NCBI RefSeq assembly: GCF_049340185.1
Contig: NZ_JBMPPC010000010.1
Coordinates: 1-64,000, forward strand
Length of the DNA: 64,000 bases
DNA from: Undibacterium sp049340185
Lineage (GTDB): Bacteria; Pseudomonadota; Gammaproteobacteria; Burkholderiales; Burkholderiaceae_D
Direction: 5' to 3'
Below the pieces are notes generated by a model. It did no database searches and had not been told where the DNA came from. It saw only the letters and a program-made list of their open reading frames with translations. The position numbers were made by a program, and so were the translations under genes. Positions 1-9,268 of the stretch are shown here, one piece after another (position 1 is the first letter of the stretch; each line of letters opens with the position of its first letter).

Positions 1-123
1 GCCAAATTTCTTGGACAATACTGTCGCAATCGCTGCTGTCAGAGTGGTTTTACCGTGATCAACGTGACCAATTGTGCCTACGTTGACGTGCGGCTTGGTG
101 CGTTCAAACTTACCTTTTGCCAT
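1..123 (-). CDS. tuf: Elongation factor Tu, N-terminal fragment
   Basis: Only the first 41 codons are in the window; the rest lies to the left. The translation starts MAKGKFERTKPHVNVGTIGH and holds the P-loop GHVDHGKT, diagnostic of EF-Tu, the GTPase that carries aminoacyl-tRNA to the ribosome. An AAGGAA Shine-Dalgarno sequence lies about 7 bases before the ATG. It is the last gene of the str operon visible here, 92 bases downstream of fusA. Its base usage matches the neighbouring ribosomal genes. Confidence 0.97.
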   Translation of the reverse strand, partial: MAKGKFERTKPHVNVGTIGHVDHGKTTLTAAIATVLSKKFG

Positions 124-215
124 TTTATTCTTCCTTCAAAAAGAACGATTTATCAATAATGTGCCCACCTCGGCATGAGGCGGGCTTTTCAGATACTTAC
201 TTATTTCAGCTTAAA

Positions 216-2321
216 TTACTTCGCTTTTGCCGTCACGATTGCGTCGATAACGTTTTTCGGCGCTTCGGAGTAGTGCTTGAATTCCATCGTATATGTTGCG
301 CGACCTTGAGTTGCTGAACGCAAGGAGGTCGAGTAACCAAACATTTCGGACAATGGCACTTCTGCCTTGATGATCTTACCGCCGCCACCAGGGATCTCAT
401 CCATACCTTGCACCATACCACGGCGCGAGGACAAGTCACCCATGACTGTACCAGCGTAATCCTCTGGCGTCTCAACTTCCACAGCCATCATCGGCTCCAG
501 AATAACTGGGCTCGCTTTACGGCAACCATCTTTAAACGCCATCGAACCCGCCATACGGAACGCGTTTTCGTTGGAATCGACATCATGGTAAGAACCGAAG
601 AACAAAGTTACCTTAACATCAACAACTGGGTAGCCAGCCAATACACCAGAAGCCAGAGTTTCTACAACGCCTTTTTCAACTGCAGGGATGTATTCACGAG
701 GAACAGTACCACCTTTAATTGCGTCAACGAATTCAAAGCCTTTGCCTGGTTCTTGCGGTTCGATCTTCAGAACGACGTGACCGTACTGACCACGACCACC
801 AGATTGCTTAACGAACTTACCTTCGATTTCTTCGCAAGTTTTGCGGATAGTTTCGCGGTATGCAACTTGTGGCTTACCAACTGTCGCTTCAACGCCGAAT
901 TCACGCTTCATACGATCAACGATAATTTCCAGATGCAACTCACCCATACCACCGATGATGGTCTGACCAGATTCTTCATCCGTTTTTACGCGGAATGAAG
1001 GATCTTCCTGTGCCAGACGATTCAAAGCCAAGCCCATTTTTTCCTGATCAGCCTTAGTCTTAGGCTCAACAGCCTGAGAAATAACTGGCTCAGGGAAAAC
1101 CATGCGCTCCAGAGTGATGATCGATGCTGGATCACACAAAGTTTCACCAGTTGTCGCTTCTTTCAAACCAACAGCAGCAGCGATATCGCCAGCGTGAACT
1201 TCTTTGATTTCTTCACGTTGGTTAGCATGCATCTGCAAAATACGGCCCAGGCGTTCCTTTTTATTCTTGTTCGGGTTATAGACTGTATCGCCCGACTTCA
1301 CGGTACCAGAATAAACACGGAAGAAAATCAACTGACCAACGAACGGATCCGTCATGATCTTGAATGCCAAAGCAGAGAACTTCTCAGTATCTTCTGCCTT
1401 ACGCGTTGTTGGCTCATCATCTTCATCCAAACCAGACACTGGCGGAATATCCACTGGTGATGGCAGGTATTCAATGACCGCATCCAACATCGCCTGTACA
1501 CCCTTGTTTTTAAACGCAGTACCGCACAGCATTGGAACGATTTCAGCAGCAATAGTACGTGCACGAATCGCTGTTTTGATCTCAACTTCAGACAAATCAC
1601 CTTCTTCAAGGTATTTATTCATCAGCTCTTCATTGGCTTCAGCAGCAGCTTCTACCATTTTTTCGCGCCATTCAGCAGCCTGGTCAGCCAGCTCTGCAGG
1701 GATATCACGATAATCAAACTTCATACCCTGAGATGCGTCATCCCAGTAGATCGCCTTCATTTTGACCAGATCGACTACGCCCAGGAAGTTCTCTTCCGCG
1801 CCGATTGGGATTTGCATCAAAATTGGGTTAGCTTTCAAGCGTGCGCGCATTTGCTCGTACACTTTGAAGAAGTTCGCACCAGTACGATCCATCTTGTTGA
1901 CAAATGCCAAACGCGGGACTTTGTACTTGTTCGCCTGACGCCATACAGTTTCAGATTGAGGCTGCACACCACCTACCGCGCAGTAAACCATGCAGGCACC
2001 ATCCAGCACACGCATGGAACGCTCAACTTCGATTGTGAAGTCAACGTGACCTGGCGTATCAATGATATTGATGTGATGCTCAGGGAAATTATTTGCCATG
2101 CCTTTCCAGAAGCATGTTGTCGCAGCGGACGTAATAGTGATACCACGTTCCTGCTCTTGCTCCATCCAGTCCATGGTAGCCGCGCCATCATGCACTTCAC
2201 CGATTTTGTGGTTTACACCGGTGTAGAACAAAACGCGTTCAGTTGTCGTCGTTTTACCAGCATCAATGTGAGCCGAAATACCGATGTTGCGGTAGCGCTC
2301 AATGGGGGTCTTACGGGCCAT
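216..2321 (-). CDS. fusA: Elongation factor G
   Basis: This 701-residue translational GTPase drives translocation of tRNA and mRNA on the ribosome. The G1 loop AHIDAGKT is at residues 17-24, DTPGHVD at about 88-94 and NKMD near 142, followed by the EF-G domains II to V. The length is normal for bacterial EF-G. AGGA lies 7 bases before the ATG. It is the third gene of rpsL-rpsG-fusA-tuf, 140 bases after rpsG. I see no second fusA copy in the window and no sign of truncation. Confidence 0.98.
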   Translation of the reverse strand: MARKTPIERYRNIGISAHIDAGKTTTTERVLFYTGVNHKIGEVHDGAATMDWMEQEQERGITITSAATTCFWKGMANNFPEHHINIIDTPGHVDFTIEVERSMRVLDGACMVYCAVGGVQPQSETVWRQANKYKVPRLAFVNKMDRTGANFFKVYEQMRARLKANPILMQIPIGAEENFLGVVDLVKMKAIYWDDASQGMKFDYRDIPAELADQAAEWREKMVEAAAEANEELMNKYLEEGDLSEVEIKTAIRARTIAAEIVPMLCGTAFKNKGVQAMLDAVIEYLPSPVDIPPVSGLDEDDEPTTRKAEDTEKFSALAFKIMTDPFVGQLIFFRVYSGTVKSGDTVYNPNKNKKERLGRILQMHANQREEIKEVHAGDIAAAVGLKEATTGETLCDPASIITLERMVFPEPVISQAVEPKTKADQEKMGLALNRLAQEDPSFRVKTDEESGQTIIGGMGELHLEIIVDRMKREFGVEATVGKPQVAYRETIRKTCEEIEGKFVKQSGGRGQYGHVVLKIEPQEPGKGFEFVDAIKGGTVPREYIPAVEKGVVETLASGVLAGYPVVDVKVTLFFGSYHDVDSNENAFRMAGSMAFKDGCRKASPVILEPMMAVEVETPEDYAGTVMGDLSSRRGMVQGMDEIPGGGGKIIKAEVPLSEMFGYSTSLRSATQGRATYTMEFKHYSEAPKNVIDAIVTAKAK

Positions 2322-2461
2322 AGCTAATCCTAAATCTTTTAATGGACAAAACCGAGCGCAATTTTTTGTGAAAATTACGCCCGGCCTGATTCAAAATACT
2401 TGCCAGAACTGCTGCATTAATCATCACCTCAATTAAACGCAACAGCTCCCTACTCTTACTC

Positions 2462-2932
2462 TTAGAAACGGAAGTGGGAGAAAGCTTTATTTGCTTCTGC
2501 CATACGATGAACTTCATCGCGTTTCTTCATTGCACCGCCGCGACCTTCTGCAGCTTCCAACAATTCACCACCCAGACGTTGTGGCATGGATTTTTCGCTA
2601 CGCTTGTTAGCGGCTTCACGCAACCAACGCATAGACAAAGCCAAGCGACGAACTGGACGAACTTCGACCGGCACCTGGTAGTTAGCACCACCAACACGGC
2701 GTGACTTCACTTCAACCAGAGGCTTAGCGTTGTTAATTGCCAATGCAAATACTTCCAGTGGATCTTTACCAGATTTTTGCTGGATGTGATCGAATGCACC
2801 GTAGATAATGCCTTCAGCAACAGATTTCTTGCCTGACAACATCAATACGTTAACAAATTTTGCAACTTCTACATTGCCGAACTTTGGGTCCGGCAGAATG
2901 TCCCGTTTCGGGACTTCACGACGACGTGGCAT
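2462..2932 (-). CDS. rpsG: 30S ribosomal protein S7
   Basis: This 156-residue protein begins MPRRREVPKRDILPDPKFGN, the classic S7 start, and nucleates assembly of the 30S head on 16S rRNA. An in-frame ATG five codons upstream exists, but the chosen ATG has AAGGAA about 6 bases before it and gives the family's usual length. It lies between rpsL and fusA in the str operon. In other proteobacteria S7 represses this operon at the rpsL-rpsG spacer; the 143-base spacer here could hold such a site, but I did not identify one. Confidence 0.97.
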   Translation of the reverse strand: MPRRREVPKRDILPDPKFGNVEVAKFVNVLMLSGKKSVAEGIIYGAFDHIQQKSGKDPLEVFALAINNAKPLVEVKSRRVGGANYQVPVEVRPVRRLALSMRWLREAANKRSEKSMPQRLGGELLEAAEGRGGAMKKRDEVHRMAEANKAFSHFRF

Positions 2933-3075
2933 TTCAATTCCTTTCAATCTTCAGTTGAGCATCGAGCAACAATTCACTCCACACTCGCGGCAAGCCATCA
3001 TAGCTCACCACTTACTCGACCCATTCGGGACCGACACTGATCCGTAAAGCTTACGGAGATTAAATTACGAGATTA

Positions 3076-3459
3076 TTACTTCTTAACAGCCTTAGCACGC
3101 TTCGCACCATATTTGGAACGAGCTTGCTTACGGTCTTTAACGCCTTGAGTATCCAAAGCACCGCGAACCATATGGTAACGAACACCTGGCAAATCCTTTA
3201 CACGACCACCGCGCAGTAACACTACGCTATGTTCTTGCAAGTTATGGCCTTCACCGCCGATGTACGAAATCACTTCGAAACCGTTAGTCAGACGTACTTT
3301 GGCAACCTTACGCAAAGCCGAGTTAGGCTTTTTTGGGGTTGTAGTATAAACACGGGTACATACGCCGCGTTTTTGCGGGCTGTTTTCCAGCGCCGGAGAT
3401 TTGCTCTTGACACGTGCAGAAACACGTGGCTGGCGAATCAGTTGATTGATGGTTGGCAT
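3076..3459 (-). CDS. rpsL: 30S ribosomal protein S12
   Basis: This 127-residue decoding-centre protein begins MPTINQLIRQPR. Conserved segments TTPKKPNSALRKVAKVRL and GGRVKDLPGVRYH are intact. The lysines where streptomycin-resistance substitutions usually occur are the sensitive-type residues. The start six codons inside the longer open frame matches the family. It heads the str operon. No rpoC lies upstream; a divergent membrane-enzyme gene is there instead, so the operon must be transcribed from its own promoter. Confidence 0.97.
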   Translation of the reverse strand: MPTINQLIRQPRVSARVKSKSPALENSPQKRGVCTRVYTTTPKKPNSALRKVAKVRLTNGFEVISYIGGEGHNLQEHSVVLLRGGRVKDLPGVRYHMVRGALDTQGVKDRKQARSKYGAKRAKAVKK

Positions 3460-3943
3460 CGCTCTTAATTCCAACAAAATACAACGTTAAAACACAATCC
3501 CGGAAACGGTTGCCCGGGGACTTAAATCCATTTTTATGCCCGATATTTCACTGGGCAAACTCAATTTTTTATTTAGTATGCCGACCACATTTTGCGAGAA
3601 AACGTGCTAGCCATAGACCATCCAAAATCGAGAACTCGCAAGTTTAAACCCTAAATAATGCGACTGTCAATCTGTTTGTTTTTCCGGAAGCTACTGGCAA
3701 ATCAAGTAGCTACGTGCGTCAGCTGCGAGACGGGGCTTATAGAATAGATGGTTTTTGAAGGATTACAAGTATGGATATCGGGACTTGTTTTACTCAATCC
3801 GAGTCAAGATTTTCGTAACAATCCTCAAGCCAGGTGCACCTGAGTGCATAAATCATTTATATTTACGCGCTCTATTTAGTTCTGATCAGCTCCCCCGGTT
3901 AGCTAAACAGCTCCATTTATCAGATGTCACACTCAGGATCGCT
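3460..3943. other. Divergent intergenic region, rpsL / phosphoethanolamine transferase
   Basis: These 484 bases separate rpsL (minus) from the membrane enzyme (plus). They hold the str promoter candidate at 3641-3670 and a small hairpin, CCCGG/CCGGG (3499-3518), in the rpsL leader. The plus frame is open from 3755 into the transferase gene, but those 63 codons do not look like the start of that family. No other gene is evident. Confidence 0.6.
3641..3670 (-). promoter_or_regulatory. Candidate sigma70 promoter of the str operon
   Basis: On the minus strand TTGACA (3665-3670) is followed after 18 bases by TAAACT (3641-3646). The -35 is a perfect match and the -10 matches 4 of 6. Transcription would start near 3634, leaving a leader of about 175 bases before rpsL. 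This is the best promoter-like pair in the rpsL upstream region. It is an inference from sequence only. Confidence 0.5.
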
Positions 3944-5854
3944 ATGCCGTTGTTGCAGCCTGCTGCCTTATTTATTCTAGCCAGCTATTTTCTTTTGTCC
4001 GCGCTCCCCTTCTTTTCTCTCTTGCAGGGAAAGCCCGTCGAGCAGGCATGGCATATCATCACGCTGGAATTATTTGCCTGGCTGGGAATCTGGTCATTGT
4101 GCAAAAGGCCGCGCTGGTTTCAGTGGCTGCTATTACCCGCTTTTTTTGCGATCCCCACAGAGATATATTTGCGCCTGTTTTTTGGGCAAGGCATTTCGAC
4201 CCACCATTTGGGCATCATTGCCGAGACTAGTCCAAAGGAAGCGCTGGAGTTTCTCGGCAATAAAACCTGGCTGCTTTTGCTCGTTTCAATTGCCGTGATT
4301 GCCTGGTGGTGGAGCGTACTGGTACTCAGCAAACGAACCAAGGCACTGGACTGGGCGCACGTCTCGCGCTGGCCCGTATTATTTACAATTTTGTCAGGCA
4401 TTGCTGTTTGGACCTACGGTCAGCAAATTGGCATTCAGCCAGCACCAGCCAAAGTCGGCGCTACAGCCAGTGCCATCCCCAGCTCTGCCGGCGGAACAGC
4501 CAGCTCATCTGACGACAACGAAGAAGAGGAAGACGACGAGGATAGCAACGCGTCATCCCCAGCATCCTCGCAACAGGCGTCGTCATATCTGGAAAAACAA
4601 TGGGCAAAACTCTTGCCGCAACTCCCGAAGCTGCCACACTGGGCCAACATCCCGTATGACGAAGAACTGTTTGCCCGCACCTGGCCGTTTGGTCTGGCAG
4701 TGCGCGGCGTCGACTTTTGGAATGAGCGCAGCTACCTCTCGAAGCTTGCGGACAAAAGCAGCGAATTCCAGTTTAAAGCCCACCAGACCGGAGATCAGAG
4801 CAAGCCGCAGATCGTCGTCATGGTCATCGGCGAATCCTCGCGCTACGATCGCTGGAGCCTGAACGGCTATGAGCGCGATACCAATCCCTTACTTAAACTG
4901 GAAAGCAATCTGGTCAGTTTTAGCGATGTCGTTACCGCCGTTGCTGCAACCCGCTTGTCGGTTCCTATCATCGTCTCACGCAAACCCGCTGCGCAAAGTC
5001 TGAAAGCAGGATTCTCTGAAAAATCCTTCATCACCGCATTTAAAGAAGCTGGTTTTAAAACCTTCTGGCTATCGAATCAAATGAGTTTCGGTCAATTTGA
5101 CACACCGACCTCGGTGTTTGCCAAAGAAGCCGATGTCACACAATTTCTTAATCTAGGTGGCTTCACCAATAGCTCAAATTTTGATCAGGTACTGTTAGCA
5201 CCAATGAGCAACGCCATGCGCGACCCCGCCCAGAAAAAACTGATCGTCCTGCATACGCTCGGCAATCACTGGAACTACAGCCATCGTCACCCGAAAGAAT
5301 ATGACCACTGGAAACCATCGCTGTTTGGCATCGCCAATCCGGCCTACACGGACCTGAAAAACAAGCAGGCGCTCAACAACAGCTACGATAACTCCATCCT
5401 GTACACCGACTGGATGCTGTCCGAAGTCATACAAAAACTTAAAGCAAGCGAACAAATCACCTCGATGCTGTATGTGTCAGATCATGGACAGACCCTGTAT
5501 GACGGCACCTGCAATCTGGCTTTTCACGGACACAATACCCAATACGAATTTCATATTCCTGCGTTCATGTGGTATTCCGACGCCTATCATGCACAACATC
5601 CCGACAAAATTGCGCAGCTCCACAAACACCAGAACGCGAAACTCTCAACGGAAAACGTATTTCATTCCCTGCTCGATCTCGCAGACATTCACTATCCCGG
5701 AGAGCGGCTGGAATGGAGTTTTTTAAATCCTAAACTGCAGGCACATATCCGCTACGTCGACAGCTATGGCTGGACGAATTATGACAATGCCACATTCAAA
5801 GGCGACTGCCGCGAAGTGATGGACAAAAAGACTCCCATACCACAAGAAAAATAG
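3944..5854 (+). CDS. Phosphoethanolamine transferase (sulfatase-fold, EptA/CptA type)
   Basis: A 636-residue inner-membrane enzyme likely to add phosphoethanolamine to lipid A, core sugars or another envelope glycan. About five hydrophobic segments fill residues 1-160. The periplasmic alkaline-phosphatase-like domain carries VVMVIGESSRYDRW (metal ligand Glu), AATRLSVP (candidate nucleophile Thr), HTLGNHW, SDHGQTLYD and FHGHN (metal ligands). The start MPLLQPAALF has AGGA about 8 bases upstream; the frame is open 63 codons further up. Between membrane and catalytic parts lies an odd acidic run, roughly residues 188-200, mostly Asp and Glu, flanked by Ser/Ala-rich sequence. The exact acceptor cannot be told. 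Confidence 0.85.
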   Translation: MPLLQPAALFILASYFLLSALPFFSLLQGKPVEQAWHIITLELFAWLGIWSLCKRPRWFQWLLLPAFFAIPTEIYLRLFFGQGISTHHLGIIAETSPKEALEFLGNKTWLLLLVSIAVIAWWWSVLVLSKRTKALDWAHVSRWPVLFTILSGIAVWTYGQQIGIQPAPAKVGATASAIPSSAGGTASSSDDNEEEEDDEDSNASSPASSQQASSYLEKQWAKLLPQLPKLPHWANIPYDEELFARTWPFGLAVRGVDFWNERSYLSKLADKSSEFQFKAHQTGDQSKPQIVVMVIGESSRYDRWSLNGYERDTNPLLKLESNLVSFSDVVTAVAATRLSVPIIVSRKPAAQSLKAGFSEKSFITAFKEAGFKTFWLSNQMSFGQFDTPTSVFAKEADVTQFLNLGGFTNSSNFDQVLLAPMSNAMRDPAQKKLIVLHTLGNHWNYSHRHPKEYDHWKPSLFGIANPAYTDLKNKQALNNSYDNSILYTDWMLSEVIQKLKASEQITSMLYVSDHGQTLYDGTCNLAFHGHNTQYEFHIPAFMWYSDAYHAQHPDKIAQLHKHQNAKLSTENVFHSLLDLADIHYPGERLEWSFLNPKLQAHIRYVDSYGWTNYDNATFKGDCREVMDKKTPIPQEK

Positions 5855-5879
5855 GGAGTATCTGATATTAAAGGCTTAT

Positions 5880-5906
5880 TCCGCAGGCGCTTACTGCGGA
5901 TTTAAT
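5880..5906 (+). terminator. Weak terminator-like hairpin
   Basis: A 7-bp stem TCCGCAG/CTGCGGA with a 7-base loop begins 26 bases after the transferase stop and is followed by an AT-rich tail (TTTAAT) without a full T run. The position suits termination; the short T tract makes it uncertain. Confidence 0.4.
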
Positions 5907-5969
5907 CAACATAATTGCATACTCACTACCAGTATACTAACGACATACAACTAAAGACCAGTGCGGCCC

Positions 5970-6005
5970 TTAGGTATTACTTTAGGCATTATTTTAGGTA
6001 TTGCA
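5970..6005. repeat. Three tandem 12-bp units
   Basis: Units TTAGGTATTACT, TTAGGCATTATT and TTAGGTATTGCA follow each other without gaps. They lie in the spacer before the MCE operon. No function is evident. Confidence 0.75.
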
Positions 6006-6262
6006 CCGGCAAAGCAGAACGCAAAACATGTGATTAATACCCACCGGCTTGAGCTTGACCGTCTGCCGGTACAGTGCATCGCAACATGCATCACCATTTT
6101 GTGTACGCATTACGCACTGCACGCCAGAATACTGGTATGCCGCTAACCACCTCGCTTGCCGGATTATTTTCGAGGTTATTAGCGCAGTGATTTAACCGAC
6201 TATTTGCGCAATTATTCGCAGCATCATTTGCTGCACTACCTAATCTCCCTTACACTGACCGC

Positions 6263-7393
6263 ATGCCTCGTGAGATTCCCCCCGCTCTGACTATTCAACC
6301 GACCTCGCCTGTCACGATACGCCTGACAGGCTCCTGGCGCGCGCATACCTTGAGTGACCGCCAGACCATGCACATTATCAGCAAGCAATTGCATGACCTG
6401 TCTTTACCCATCAACGGCACAGCGCACTGGGATCTCAGCGGCATCAGTGCACTTGATCACATCGGTGCACAACTCTTGTGGCAAGCCTGGGGCAAATTGC
6501 GTCCTGAGCATCTGGCACTGCAATCCTGTCACGAGGGATTGCTGGTCAGACTAGAAGAAGTCAGTAAACTCCCGGTACCGCGCCCACCCAAAGAGCGCTT
6601 GACCCGCGTCATGCGGCTCGGCGTCATCATGCTGGGCTTCTTCGAACATGCCATCGGCCTGGTCGCTTTGCTCGGTCAATTAATGCTGGACCTTATGCGC
6701 TTTGTGCGTCATCCGTTAAAAGGTCCGTGGAAAGAAATTTCTGCCAATCTCTATCGCACCGGTTTTCAGGCGCTAGGCATTACAGCATTGGTCGGTGTGC
6801 TGATCGGGATCGTGCTGTCCTATTTATCGGCACAACAATTACGGACTTTTGGCGGCGATCTGTATATCGTCAATATTCTCGGCATGAGTATCATCCGCGA
6901 GCTAGGGCCACTGCTTGCGGCGATACTGGTTGCAGGTCGCTCAGGCTCAGCTATTACGGCGCAGCTTGGCGTCATGCGTGTCACTGAAGAACTCGATGCC
7001 ATGCGGGTCATGGGTATACCGCACGGTTTTCGCTTGATCATGCCAAGGGTGCTAGCGCTTGCCATCGCAATGCCTTTGCTGGTGATCTGGACCGATGTCA
7101 TGGCGCTGATCGGCGGCATGCTCGCGGCACAATATCGACTGGGCATGTCGCCAGAGTTTTTTCTGCACAAACTGCCCGAGGCCGTCGCGCTGGTGAACTA
7201 TTGGATAGGTTTATTGAAAGGTGTGACGTTTGGCATATTGATTGCGCTGGTCGCCTGCCATTTTGGCTTGCGCATCAAACCGAATACAGAAAGTCTGGGG
7301 CAAGGTACCACCAGCTCCGTCGTCATCTCGATCACAATCGTGATCATCGCCGATGCCGTATTCGCGATTATGTTCAGTAAGGTCGGCTACTGA
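6263..7393 (+). CDS. MlaE-type ABC permease with N-terminal STAS domain
   Basis: A 376-residue protein. Residues 1-115 look like a STAS domain (DLSGISALDHIGAQLLWQAW, as in MlaB); residues 120-376 are an MlaE/YrbE permease with conserved FGGDLYIVNILGMSIIRELGPLLAAILVAGRSGSAI regions, given here in part. It would form the transmembrane part of an inner-membrane lipid transporter. Its stop overlaps the ATPase start by one base (TGATG), showing tight coupling. No clear Shine-Dalgarno precedes the ATG. In E. coli MlaB is a separate protein; here the equivalent is fused to the permease, as in several other MCE systems. Confidence 0.92.
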   Translation: MPREIPPALTIQPTSPVTIRLTGSWRAHTLSDRQTMHIISKQLHDLSLPINGTAHWDLSGISALDHIGAQLLWQAWGKLRPEHLALQSCHEGLLVRLEEVSKLPVPRPPKERLTRVMRLGVIMLGFFEHAIGLVALLGQLMLDLMRFVRHPLKGPWKEISANLYRTGFQALGITALVGVLIGIVLSYLSAQQLRTFGGDLYIVNILGMSIIRELGPLLAAILVAGRSGSAITAQLGVMRVTEELDAMRVMGIPHGFRLIMPRVLALAIAMPLLVIWTDVMALIGGMLAAQYRLGMSPEFFLHKLPEAVALVNYWIGLLKGVTFGILIALVACHFGLRIKPNTESLGQGTTSSVVISITIVIIADAVFAIMFSKVGY

Positions 7394-8250
7394 TGGACAA
7401 AATCATGACCAGCTATGCAGCCCAAGGGAAGCCGCAAGGCGATGCTACAGCAACTACCAGACGACCGGTGATTGATATTCAGGGACTGCGCACGCAATTC
7501 GGCCGTGCCGTGGTGCATGACAATCTGCAACTCCAGGTCATGCAGGGCGAGATTCTCTCTATCGTCGGCGGCTCCGGTTCGGGCAAAACCGTTCTGATGC
7601 GTCAGATGCTAGGACTAGAGAAACCTAAGCGCGGCACCATCCGGGTATTTGATGAAGATATTCACGCGCCCAAAGAAGATAATCTGGATTTTTTGCGACG
7701 TCGCTCGGGTATGCTATTTCAGCATGGGGCTTTGTATTCCGCGCTGACGGTATTCGACAACGTCGCGCAGCCGATGCGCGAGATGGGCACCTTGTCCGAG
7801 AGTCTGATCGCCGATATGGTGTATTTAAAACTGCATATGTCGGGAATCGCTTTTGAACATGCGAGCAAAATGCCGTCGGACTTATCCGGCGGCATGATCA
7901 AACGGATTGCACTGGCTCGCGCTCTGGCGCTTGATCCTGAATTATTGTTCCTGGATGAACCGACTGCCGGACTGGACCCTGATCGATCAGACAGCTTCGT
8001 CAGCCTGATTCAGGAACTACATCAGCAACTGAACCTGACTGTGGTTATGGTGACGCATGACCTGGATACTTTGTTCGCACTATCAAACCGGATTGCGGTG
8101 CTCGCAGATAAAAAAGTCGTTACCATCGGTGCGCCGCAAGAGGTCGTCACGTTCAAACACCCATTTATTGAAAAATTCTTCCTTGGTGGTCGCGGCATGC
8201 GTGCCATGGAAGTGTTTGCGCCTACGGGTGCTGAAGGAGCAAGGCCGTAA
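7393..8250 (+). CDS. MlaF-type ABC transporter ATPase
   Basis: A 285-residue ATPase with Walker A GGSGSGKT (residues 59-66), Q-loop MLFQHGALYS, signature LSGGMIKRIALARAL, Walker B LLFLDEPTAGLDP and H-loop VTHD. It powers the permease encoded just upstream. The start overlaps the permease stop by one base, and its own stop overlaps the next start by one base (TAATG). The first 25 residues are poorly conserved; an internal ATG at codon 5 (MTSYAA) is an alternative start. Confidence 0.95.
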   Translation: MDKIMTSYAAQGKPQGDATATTRRPVIDIQGLRTQFGRAVVHDNLQLQVMQGEILSIVGGSGSGKTVLMRQMLGLEKPKRGTIRVFDEDIHAPKEDNLDFLRRRSGMLFQHGALYSALTVFDNVAQPMREMGTLSESLIADMVYLKLHMSGIAFEHASKMPSDLSGGMIKRIALARALALDPELLFLDEPTAGLDPDRSDSFVSLIQELHQQLNLTVVMVTHDLDTLFALSNRIAVLADKKVVTIGAPQEVVTFKHPFIEKFFLGGRGMRAMEVFAPTGAEGARP

Positions 8251-9194
8251 TGGAAAACCGATCACATGCCCTGATGGCGGGCTTTTTCACCATCGCCCTG
8301 CTTGTGCTGACCGCCGTGTTCGCGCTCTGGCTGGGCAAGGATAAAATCAAACGCACACCGTATGAGATTGCCACCAAGCTTTCTGTTGCGGGGCTGAACG
8401 TGCAAGCTGCCGTGCGCTATAAAGGGATCAAGGTTGGCAATGTCAGCAGTATCAATTTCGACCCCGCAGTACAAGGTCAGATTTTGCTCAAAATCGATGT
8501 CGTCAGCGACACGCCGATCACACCCGACACCTACGCCACTCTCGGTTATCAGGGTATTACAGGAATCGCTTACGTACAGCTCGATGAAGACAACGTCCAT
8601 GCGCCGCATGGTGCTTTAATTGCCGCCAGCAGCGATGCGCCCGCACGCATTCCGCTCAGGCCCGGGATTATGCAAAATCTCGAACAACGCGGCATGGCGA
8701 TACTAAAGCAGACCGAAGAACTGACTAAACGCATCAACACGCTGCTGGATCCGGATAATCAAAAATCTATCGCCAGCGCGATCGACAACATCGGCAAGGC
8801 CGCCGCCGCATGGCAAAAAGTACCGGACAGACTAGGACCGACTTTAGATAAATTACCCGCACTGGCAGATCAAACGCAAAGCACGCTGGTCGCCGTTAAA
8901 ACACTGTCGGGCGACGCCAGCAAGCTCAGTAATAATTTGAACCAGTTCACAATCAGCATGCAGGCACCGGACGGACCGCTAGCCAGGCTAAACAACTCGG
9001 TAGAGCTTATCAGCGCTGGCATCAGTCAGGACACGCTGCCAAAAATCAATGCCGTGACCACGGACGCACGTAATAGTTTGCGCTCGATCAATCGCACTAG
9101 CGATGCGCTGAACGAGCGCCCGCAAAGTCTGTTATTTGGCAATCCCACGACCCCGCCGGGTCCGGGTGAAGCCGGATTCAGTCCGGCGAAATAA
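8250..9194 (+). CDS. MCE-domain lipid transport protein (MlaD-like)
   Basis: A 314-residue protein with one N-terminal membrane segment (residues 8-27) and a single MCE domain at about 38-118 (KLSVAGLNVQAAVRYKGIKV, GYQGITGIAYVQL). The long C-terminal part, to residue 314, is largely helical and Ser/Asn-rich, unlike the short MlaD tail. MCE proteins form hexameric rings or tubes in the periplasm that bind lipids. It is translationally coupled to the ATPase gene. The long helical tail suggests a needle-like extension, an inference from composition only. Confidence 0.92.
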   Translation: MENRSHALMAGFFTIALLVLTAVFALWLGKDKIKRTPYEIATKLSVAGLNVQAAVRYKGIKVGNVSSINFDPAVQGQILLKIDVVSDTPITPDTYATLGYQGITGIAYVQLDEDNVHAPHGALIAASSDAPARIPLRPGIMQNLEQRGMAILKQTEELTKRINTLLDPDNQKSIASAIDNIGKAAAAWQKVPDRLGPTLDKLPALADQTQSTLVAVKTLSGDASKLSNNLNQFTISMQAPDGPLARLNNSVELISAGISQDTLPKINAVTTDARNSLRSINRTSDALNERPQSLLFGNPTTPPGPGEAGFSPAK

Positions 9195-9268
9195 TGGACT
9201 CAGGGCCGTCCAATTAGCTTACTCATTGCCTTACTAAGTTACGCCAAGTCCGCAACCAAGGAATTGTC

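Larger units (their letters stand above)
5855..6262. other. Intergenic region with short hairpin and 12-bp tandem repeat
   Basis: The 408 bases between the transferase and the MCE operon hold a hairpin TCCGCAG/CTGCGGA (5880-5900), perhaps a weak terminator, and three 12-bp direct units at 5970-6005. The only open frame (5961-6146) would start in that repeat, has no ribosome site and is not convincing. The operon promoter should lie here, but I could not choose one. Confidence 0.5.

Noticed and set aside
408..998. Long frame opposite fusA
   Set aside because: Shadow of the fusA coding strand in a highly conserved gene; no ribosome site.
3755..3943. 63 extra codons at the front of the phosphoethanolamine transferase
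   Set aside because: The sequence is unlike the family N-terminus, and a better start with AGGA lies at 3944.
5961..6146. 61-codon frame with hydrophobic repeat LGITLGIILGIA
   Set aside because: The repeat arises from three 12-bp DNA units; no ribosome site and the rest lacks protein-like features.
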